A stretch of DNA of 64,000 nucleotides from GCA-2720975 sp964467985 (GTDB lineage: Bacteria > Planctomycetota > UBA1135 > GCA-002686595), in assembly GCA_964467985.1 (NCBI GenBank), contig CAYXTP010000002.1:297469-361468 (forward strand), given 5' to 3'. Position numbers and translations under genes: made by a program. Position 1 is the first letter of the stretch; each line of letters starts with the position of its first letter. The notes under the pieces were generated by a model. The model was given only the letters and a program-made list of their open reading frames with translations. It was not told the DNA's origin and did not search any database. This document shows, piece after piece, positions 57,694 through 64,000 of this stretch.

Positions 57694-59511
57694 CTACCGC
57701 CACATCACTGCGGTCGGCCGTGAAGTGTTCGAAGTGATCCCATCCCGGTACCAGGCCTGGAAGTACCACGTCTGACCCGGCATGAAGACAACGCCATTGG
57801 GCAGGTTGGTCAGGTCGACCTTGAGACGGAACTGCCCGTTGGAGCCGGAGTTCAGTATGCGGCCCTTGGGCGGTTTGACAAAACGGCGGACTGGCGCCCC
57901 CAGGCAGAGGTTTCCTGAGCTGCCGCCGAAGTTGGGTATGAATCCTGGGCTGGCGCTGGTCAGGAAGTAGCCGAACTCTTGATTTGGCAGGTCTCGGGCA
58001 ATCAATCTGAAGTTGTTGTCCGCCATGACCGGCGTTCCGCTCAGGGCCATGTACGCGATCTGGCCAGTGGAGTTGATGTTGGCCTCGCAGTAGTAGGGTC
58101 CGAAGCACTCGTCGATGAAGCCGTCGCCGTTCCAGTCGCTGCTGGGATCGTCGGTCAGGTCACATTCGTCCGGTATCCCGTTGGCGTCACAGTCTTGACT
58201 GGTGCCGTTTGCGATGTCGATGGGGTCTAGGACGCCGTTGCCATTGCAGTCGCGCATCAGGGTGGGGTACCAGACGATGTCGCCGATCCCCCCCAAGGCC
58301 ACTAGAAGATCCGGCATTCCGTTGCCTGTCAGGTCAGTTGCATACACGGAATCTGGGCAGTCCCATTGCCTATTGGAAATCACCTGCTGGGGGCCGAAGG
58401 ACCCGGCCCCCAGGTTCTCGTACCAGGCGAGCTTGTCGTCAAGACAGGACGCGGACAGGACGTCCATGTCACCGTCCCCATCCAGGTCCTCGGCATGGAC
58501 GGCCGCGGCGCCCTTCGCCTGCGTGGTGAGGATCCGTTGGGAGCCGAAAGACCCTCCACCCAAGTTCTCGTACCACGCGATCTTGTAGTCAAAGAACGAC
58601 GCCGAAACCACATCTGCGTCGCCGTCCCCATCTAGGTCAGCCGCGTAGACTGACATGGCGCTGTCCGCGTCCAGCGTGATGACACGCGGTGGGCCAAACG
58701 ACCCGCTTCCCTGGTTCTCGTACCAAGCGATCTTATCGTCTCCATTTGACGCTGAGAGGACATCCGCGTCGCCGTCGCCATCGAGGTCAGCCGCATAGAC
58801 CGTATTAGCAGCGACCGCAGTCACAGTGATCACCTGCAGCGATCCAAACGCACCACCCCCAAGGTTCTCATACCATGCAATCATGTTGTCGGTCTGCGAC
58901 GCGGAGAGCACGTCGGAATCCCCATCCCCATCCAGGTCGATGGCGTGGACACTGACGGCCCCAGGGGCCTTGGACGTGATCACCTGAATGGAGCCGAACC
59001 CCGCCCACCCGTTGTTCTCATACCAAGCGATCTTGCCGTCCGTTGAGGCCGAAAGCACATCGGCATCCCCGTCGCCATCGAGGTCCGCTGCGAAGAGAGA
59101 TGTCGGGGAGTTCGCCGCCGAGGAAATGAATTTGTACGCCGAGAATGCCCCTCCTCCAATTCCATTGCCCATCCCCACGTTTTCGTACCACGCGATCCTG
59201 TCGTTAATTCTAGTCGCTGACAACACGTCCACGTCGCCGTCCCCATCCAGGTCTGCCGGAAAAACGGCGCTAAGATAGACTTGGCCTGAATCGATTATTT
59301 CTGGATTTCCGAAGTCCTGAGCAAGGGAGCTAAATGCGGTCACGGTACCGAAAACGAGAACAACCAATGATCGGGGAATGGCGCGTAAGGACCCACATCG
59401 GTTCCGCCACCGCGTGGCATCGCTCCGGCGTTTCTGGGCTGCTGAACTCAGGGCCGCGCTCCCTTCCCCAGTTTCGAGGCGTTCCGGCCTCTCCCTCAGG
59501 GACTTCTCCAT
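57694..59511 (-). CDS. Secreted VCBS/FG-GAP repeat protein with dockerin-like loops and shared C-terminal module
   Basis: A 605-residue protein. Its ATG shares a base with the upstream stop (TGATG at 59509-59513), so a 47-residue basic leader precedes the hydrophobic signal (SLVVLVFGTVTAFSSLAQ). Seven VCBS-type blades follow, each with DLDGDGDxDVLSAS and WYENxG, giving a calcium-bound propeller. Next come EF-hand-like loops of type DCNGNGVLDP and DWNGDGFIDE, and a C-terminal module (from CEANINSTG to TAVMWR) shared with two other proteins of this window. Surface or secreted; calcium-dependent binding is likely. Confidence 0.8.
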   Translation of the reverse strand: MEKSLRERPERLETGEGSAALSSAAQKRRSDATRWRNRCGSLRAIPRSLVVLVFGTVTAFSSLAQDFGNPEIIDSGQVYLSAVFPADLDGDGDVDVLSATRINDRIAWYENVGMGNGIGGGAFSAYKFISSAANSPTSLFAADLDGDGDADVLSASTDGKIAWYENNGWAGFGSIQVITSKAPGAVSVHAIDLDGDGDSDVLSASQTDNMIAWYENLGGGAFGSLQVITVTAVAANTVYAADLDGDGDADVLSASNGDDKIAWYENQGSGSFGPPRVITLDADSAMSVYAADLDGDGDADVVSASFFDYKIAWYENLGGGSFGSQRILTTQAKGAAAVHAEDLDGDGDMDVLSASCLDDKLAWYENLGAGSFGPQQVISNRQWDCPDSVYATDLTGNGMPDLLVALGGIGDIVWYPTLMRDCNGNGVLDPIDIANGTSQDCDANGIPDECDLTDDPSSDWNGDGFIDECFGPYYCEANINSTGQIAYMALSGTPVMADNNFRLIARDLPNQEFGYFLTSASPGFIPNFGGSSGNLCLGAPVRRFVKPPKGRILNSGSNGQFRLKVDLTNLPNGVVFMPGQTWYFQAWYRDGITSNTSRPTAVMWR

Positions 59512-62500
59512 CAGGGAGCCTCCTTGAAGACACTGAAGCCCCCACCATATTCGCTCACTAGCAGGTGAGGCGACTCGCCGTCAGCGTTAACTCGGAGATC
59601 CACTCCTGTGGTCCAGCCAGAGCTTTGGATTAGGGACTCATACACCAGCGTCGGAGGAGCACTTGTTGCGTTAGGGTTGACCTGGAATTCAAGAACCTGC
59701 ACACCCACACGCGGACTCGTCACGTAGATCTTGGCCTTATTCGATCCCCGGTAGTCGATCGCAATGTCAAAGATCAGCGAGGGGATGTCGTCAAACAGAT
59801 TGGGCTTGCTGTCCCACGTGGCAACGAGCTTGGTTGCATTGTCCACGGCGACGTGGACGCCAGGGTTGCTTGTAATGTCGGTGATGGAGTACACGTAAAG
59901 GTGTCCGCCGAAGTCGGCGCAGAACAAGTAGGTCTCAGGAGATTCGTTATGCGTCATCGTCACCGCTGCAATTGTGCCAATGCTCGTATTCGCATCAGGT
60001 ACGACAATCTTGGCCAGGGGTGAGACGCCAGTTGCATGATTGTCTGCCGTCGTTGCTGGCCAGTAGTTCCCCGGATCGTTGACGAGATCCTCCTTCATCT
60101 CCCAGAACTGGACAAACCCGTGCGTAAACCCAGTCTGCCAAAGTGACTGGTCATCGGGGTCCCAGTCATCCGCACCCGGATTGATAGCGGGGTCGTAGAT
60201 CCGCCATGCCGGATCTGCGTGAATCTGGCCACAGGGGACAGCAAGGACATAGTTTTCGGCGGGCAGCTCGATCAGCTTGGCTGGCCATGCCTGAGCCAAG
60301 TCCGGGCGGTCGGGGTTTTGTTGGAATTTCGTCCAAAACTCTGTCGTTGCCTGAGTGCCGTCGGGCATGTTGTTGAATTCTGGGTGCGTGACCAGGACCC
60401 TCATCTCATTGCTCGACCACCCATTCGAGTCGAAGCTCTTGAAGTGGTTGTTCGGATCTCCGAAGACGGTAAGGACCTTTTGACTATCTAGAACCACCAA
60501 GCCCTCCGGCGTACTCTGCCATGTCCCGAACAGGCGATCATTCCCCAGAGCTTGATCGGCGTCGAATTCTCGGCTCATTGAACCAGCTTGGTAGTACACC
60601 CTCCCGGTGCCTCCAAACCTGTTCAACGGTGGTTCAATGTACCCATGCCAGTCCTGAACAGGAGTGTTCCCGAATGCATCAAGTCCCGGGACCGTAATGT
60701 GCATCAACTTGAACCCAGCGATGTCATCCGCCGGGGTGGCGCCCTCCCATATCCCGCTCGTCCACATGTACTGAGACTCGCCCAACGGGTCCACGGGGTC
60801 GATCCACTGCATATCCGGTTCCGAAAGAGTGCGTCCCGACCCTCGCCGGTCAGTACCCGGAGGCAGTTGGTCGTAGACCTTGACGTCGTAGCCGCCCGTC
60901 GCGGGGTCCTTGCCCATCACCACAAACCCATCCTGAGGAAGTCCCGCGTCGTTTCCGGCAGTCAGAAGCAAGTTAGGATCCAAAATGCTAGAGCCGATGT
61001 TGAAGGCCATGCGGCCACGAAAGCTCGCCACTGGCCGCTTGAAGGCTTGGGTGGTTCCAGTTGAGGACCAAGGAAGGAACATGCGAGCAAGCCCAATCGC
61101 CGGAGGATTATCCACCTTGTTCGGATCCACAATGAAAGATGAATTGAATACGGCCAGGTAGGCACCCGAGGTCAACCCCAACCCGTCTTGGTCGGGGGGC
61201 ACATAGAGTTCACTGCCTCCTTCGTCAAACGCACCCTCGGTGTTGAAGTCTGGATCGGGGTACGTTGGTTTGATGCGGTACAGATAGGTCCGATGGGTGG
61301 CGGGCATCCTTGTCCAAGAGCGGCCGGGCTCAAGGTGCTCGTCGAAACCCACGGCCTCGTGGGCGGTTGCCGAGAAGTGGCGCAGAATCGACCGATCGGG
61401 TCCCGTGACTACCAGCAGGGGCCCCTCTTCAGTCGTGTCCACGATTGCCAGGGAACGGGCGAAGCCCACCTCCTGGGCACCATTCCAGCCGGGGGAGGGG
61501 TCTAGCGGAGTGACGACGGGCACGGGCCCCGCTCCGTTGACGGATGTGTAGGACCACATGTCCCCCTCGTGGTGCAAAATGGGCATGGAAGGCCCGAAGG
61601 TCTGGTTCTTCAGGTCGAATACCAGCCAGAAGAGGTGATCCACGGCCACGAATAGCTGATGCACGGGGACGCCGGTCTCGTCAAGCCCATCAAACACGGC
61701 AACATCCACGAACATAGGAGCTTCGTTGCGCTCCACCACCTGAGTCGGGGCTCGGAACACCCAATCGGACCGGATGACGAAGTTGCCGTACAGGCCGTCG
61801 GCCACGTCTTGGGGGTTAGGTGCCAGGCCTGGATTCCCGTTGTAAACGGAGCCCGACCCAAATGCGGGACCGTCAGTTTTCACGGCCACGAGGGGCTCGG
61901 TGGATCCGGTGTCCGGGTTGGCTTTCACCTCCACCCGGATCAACCCATGGGGTCCCATGGCCACATAGATCATCGCATTCTCTTTCCCCGCGACATCTTC
62001 CTCCTGGTCCACGGCAAGCGCAAGGGCTACAGGTCGGGAGTAGCTTTCTGGAGACGAATTTACCGGCGCATAGGAGTTGTTGTTGAGAACGACCTGGAGG
62101 TCGGCCGTGATGGGGAGGCCCGTATAGGCGACGTTGCGAACCTTGGATAGGTCGTAGATGCGCAACACCGAGGCCCCTTTCTTGGTGAAGAGGGCCAGTG
62201 CATAGTCCACGCCGTCTATACGGCAAAAATCCACGTCGGCACACCAGCGACGAGACTTCTGAGTGCTCGGATCAAGGTTGCCCGAGTCGTCCACTCGCCA
62301 GGCGCCATTGGTCGCGTTCTGATCCACGTCGGCTTCCATGATCCAGAATCCGTCCCGGCCGCAGGCCATGTAGAGGAGGTTGCCGACGTTTACGCTCAAG
62401 TCGCCTGGAATCTGGTCCGCTGCAGGATCCAGCATCATCTTGGCGACGAGAACTTCCTCGTTGCCGATTCCAACGCGTTTGTATCCGTTTTGCGACCGGT

Positions 62501-62786
62501 AATCGGGTTCGCTAATGCTCGTGTTGGTAGCGTTTGCCTTGATGAACACCATGGTTCCACCCTCGCTGTGAAACAGCCACTTCCCATTCTGGGTGGAAGT
62601 GAACGCCCGACCTACGGAGGGTGAGTGCCTGAGGGCCAGATCGTTCAGCGTAGGCGGGTCTTGGGCCGTCACCTCGGGAGTCAGCGAGGCGAGCAAGGCA
62701 AGGCCGATAGAAAGACGGCAGGCGCGAGATGAGAAACCCGAAGTCTTCGTACGAGCGAGGGGGTAGCGAGCGAGTGTGACAGGCAT
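59511..62786 (-). CDS. Large secreted beta-rich protein of unknown function
   Basis: A 1091-residue protein with a signal peptide near residues 17-42 (RLSIGLALLASLTPEVTA), preceded by a basic leader. It is rich in Asp, Asn, Pro and Trp and in strands such as LLYMACGRDGFWIMEAD, NAMIYVAMGPHGLIRVEV and YLFCADFGGHLYVYSI, suggesting one or two large propellers of the LVIVD or YVTN type. No catalytic motif is recognised. It is followed, with a one-base overlap, by the VCBS gene, so the two are co-translated and may form a complex outside the cell. Confidence 0.7.
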   Translation of the reverse strand: MPVTLARYPLARTKTSGFSSRACRLSIGLALLASLTPEVTAQDPPTLNDLALRHSPSVGRAFTSTQNGKWLFHSEGGTMVFIKANATNTSISEPDYRSQNGYKRVGIGNEEVLVAKMMLDPAADQIPGDLSVNVGNLLYMACGRDGFWIMEADVDQNATNGAWRVDDSGNLDPSTQKSRRWCADVDFCRIDGVDYALALFTKKGASVLRIYDLSKVRNVAYTGLPITADLQVVLNNNSYAPVNSSPESYSRPVALALAVDQEEDVAGKENAMIYVAMGPHGLIRVEVKANPDTGSTEPLVAVKTDGPAFGSGSVYNGNPGLAPNPQDVADGLYGNFVIRSDWVFRAPTQVVERNEAPMFVDVAVFDGLDETGVPVHQLFVAVDHLFWLVFDLKNQTFGPSMPILHHEGDMWSYTSVNGAGPVPVVTPLDPSPGWNGAQEVGFARSLAIVDTTEEGPLLVVTGPDRSILRHFSATAHEAVGFDEHLEPGRSWTRMPATHRTYLYRIKPTYPDPDFNTEGAFDEGGSELYVPPDQDGLGLTSGAYLAVFNSSFIVDPNKVDNPPAIGLARMFLPWSSTGTTQAFKRPVASFRGRMAFNIGSSILDPNLLLTAGNDAGLPQDGFVVMGKDPATGGYDVKVYDQLPPGTDRRGSGRTLSEPDMQWIDPVDPLGESQYMWTSGIWEGATPADDIAGFKLMHITVPGLDAFGNTPVQDWHGYIEPPLNRFGGTGRVYYQAGSMSREFDADQALGNDRLFGTWQSTPEGLVVLDSQKVLTVFGDPNNHFKSFDSNGWSSNEMRVLVTHPEFNNMPDGTQATTEFWTKFQQNPDRPDLAQAWPAKLIELPAENYVLAVPCGQIHADPAWRIYDPAINPGADDWDPDDQSLWQTGFTHGFVQFWEMKEDLVNDPGNYWPATTADNHATGVSPLAKIVVPDANTSIGTIAAVTMTHNESPETYLFCADFGGHLYVYSITDITSNPGVHVAVDNATKLVATWDSKPNLFDDIPSLIFDIAIDYRGSNKAKIYVTSPRVGVQVLEFQVNPNATSAPPTLVYESLIQSSGWTTGVDLRVNADGESPHLLVSEYGGGFSVFKEAP

Positions 62787-63324
62787 TGCGAGAACCTCTC
62801 TTTTTGTATCGGAAATGAAAAGTGGGCTACCACCGACCCTATGTGGTTAGCCCAGTCTCGCAAGTTGAATTCTACCTCACCCCGCCAGAGCCTGCGAAAA
62901 CGGTGTTTCTTCGATCTCTCTCCTGAGCTGGCGCGTCGAGCGGGTTCTGATAGTCAGCCCAGTGGCGCCCACTGGGATTCACCATGCGGGTGACTGGGGT
63001 TGTCCAACCGTCCCCCTTGGTACACCGAATTCGTGGCTTCGGGCTCATCCGCGCACAGTGAACGGCCTCTGAGCGCGTTACCCCACGTGGTTTGCTGCTT
63101 GCGCGTTATGCGCTCTGGTGGATGCCCATGCACTCGCGGTGAACCACGCCTTCCAAGTTCACCGATGGTTCACCGCTAGTTCCCCATAGCAATTCACGCG
63201 CAGTTTGCGGGGACGAGCGCAGTTGTGTTCCACCCGCCCGTGCGCTACAAGCTAAGCACCGCGGCCTGAGCCAACTCCAAGCTCAATTCCAAGTCAGGCC
63301 CTTCCTCCTCACCAGGAGTCTGTC
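62787..63324 (+). promoter_or_regulatory. Intergenic region with hairpin and repeated GTTCACCG half-sites
   Basis: About 540 bases without genes. An 8-bp inverted repeat with three-base loop sits at 62958-62976 (CCCAGTGG/CCACTGGG). Closer to the methylase gene, GCGGTGAACC (63136-63145) and GGTTCACCGC (63167-63176) are a perfect 10-bp inverted repeat, with a third copy of GTTCACCG (63157-63164) between them. This is a plausible operator or attachment region of the element that begins at 63325. Confidence 0.5.
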
Positions 63325-64000
63325 TTGGAATATGCATCGACAACTGCCCCGGATGGGGCTCGGCTGGAGATTCAGAGAGTTGCGCTGGATTCGCTGCACC
63401 TCGATCCCGCAAATGCGCGGGCGCACGACGAGGTCAACCTCGCATCGATCCGCGCCAGCCTAGAGAGGTTTGGCCAGGCTGAGCCGCTAGTCGTCCAGGA
63501 GAAAACTGGCCGCGTGATTGCTGGAAACGGCCGACTCGCGGTCATGAAGCAGCTTGGCTACGAGGCTTGCGACGTGGTCAAGCTGGACGTCGACGACCTC
63601 GAGGCCACTGCACTCGGCATCGCACTGAACAGGACGGCTGAGCTCGCGGAATGGGATCAGCCCGTTCTTGCTCAGCTCCTGAAAGAGCTCCGTACGGGTG
63701 GTGAGCTGGATGGCGTTGGCTTTGAGGAGACCGACGTGGACGCCCTGCTCGCCGAACTTGAAGCACAGGCCAAGGGCGAGGTGGAAGATCCTGGGCCCGA
63801 GGAGCCGCCCGAGGATCCCATCACAAGAGCGGGAGACTGCTGGATCCTCGGAGACCACCGCATCCTCTGCGGCGACAGCACAAATGCAGAGGACGTCGCT
63901 CGCTTGATGGGGGACACGAAGGCCGCGCTCTTGGCTACCGACCCGCCGTACCTCGTGGATTACCAGGGTGGCAACCATCCCCAGTCCTGGGCGAACTCCC
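63325..64000 (+). CDS. ParB-domain DNA methyltransferase (DNA modification methylase), N-terminal part
   Basis: 225 residues visible; the gene continues past the right edge. It starts at TTG 63325 with AGGAG six bases upstream; no ATG gives a comparable start. The N-terminal part (about 15-110) is a ParB/Srx-like domain (LDSLHLDPANARAHDEVNL, IAGNGRLAVMKQLGY). After a linker, GDHRILCGDST and TDPPYLVDY begin a methyltransferase domain with the DPPY motif of adenine-N6 or cytosine-N4 methylases. Such ParB-methylase fusions are common in phages and other mobile elements, often beside the terminase. Confidence 0.85.
   Translation, partial: MEYASTTAPDGARLEIQRVALDSLHLDPANARAHDEVNLASIRASLERFGQAEPLVVQEKTGRVIAGNGRLAVMKQLGYEACDVVKLDVDDLEATALGIALNRTAELAEWDQPVLAQLLKELRTGGELDGVGFEETDVDALLAELEAQAKGEVEDPGPEEPPEDPITRAGDCWILGDHRILCGDSTNAEDVARLMGDTKAALLATDPPYLVDYQGGNHPQSWANS

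Overview
The window is GC-rich, densely coded bacterial DNA, most likely from an uncultured member of the Planctomycetota. This is inferred from the gene mix: two formylglycine-type sulfatases, an ECF sigma factor beside a Ser/Thr kinase with tetratricopeptide repeats, VCBS/FG-GAP and PQQ propeller proteins, secreted proteins with squalene-cyclase-like toroids, sialate O-acetylesterase-like proteins, ExbB/ExbD outside a TonB locus, and many lipoproteins and secreted proteins of unknown role. No rRNA, tRNA or CRISPR array was found. A 100-base assembly gap (20266-20365) lies inside a coding repeat.

Layout. 1-2246 (minus): an Mrp cation/proton antiporter operon in the order E-F-G-MbhD/E-like-B-C, running off the left edge. 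2406-6795 (plus): a MacAB-like exporter (adaptor, two permeases, ATPase), then a tiny membrane peptide. 7143-8241: a nickel superoxide dismutase with an export signal and a small membrane protein. 8720-16913: a four-gene operon of a TPR protein, ExbB, ExbD and a 1268-residue protein combining a TolB-like propeller, a TonB/TolA-like membrane anchor, a long linker and a C-terminal toroid. 16983-25046: cupin, PhoD-like phosphatase, PQQ propeller with a DUF2007 protein, TfoX-like protein, and a GlpD-like oxidase with a DegT-type aminotransferase. 25175-40848: secreted catabolic and surface genes (VCBS protein, two sulfatases, KDPG aldolase, SGNH esterase, tandem acetylesterase, LamG-toroid-discoidin protein).

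41005-45280 is the part I find most novel. On the minus strand, 41005-41526 reads as one 173-codon frame interrupted only by two TGA codons, at equivalent positions of two tandem heavy-metal-associated (HMA)-like domains where the family has its first metal-binding cysteine. Each TGA is followed at once by a hairpin with a bulged U, and the gene ends in a strong intrinsic terminator. I read it as a lipoprotein with two selenocysteines. It lies downstream of a metallopeptidase-cyclophilin fusion; cysK and cysE follow on the other strand. Ordinary gene calling would miss this gene.

45447-64000: a secreted protein with a C-terminal module shared with two VCBS proteins of this window, an ECF sigma factor, two small divergent genes around a perfect 31-bp inverted repeat, the TPR kinase, lipoproteins of unknown role, a second STAS-like protein, a small Myb/SANT-like protein, and a coupled pair of secreted proteins. 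At the right edge a ParB-domain DNA methyltransferase, preceded by inverted and repeated GTTCACCG half-sites, suggests the start of a phage or other mobile element.
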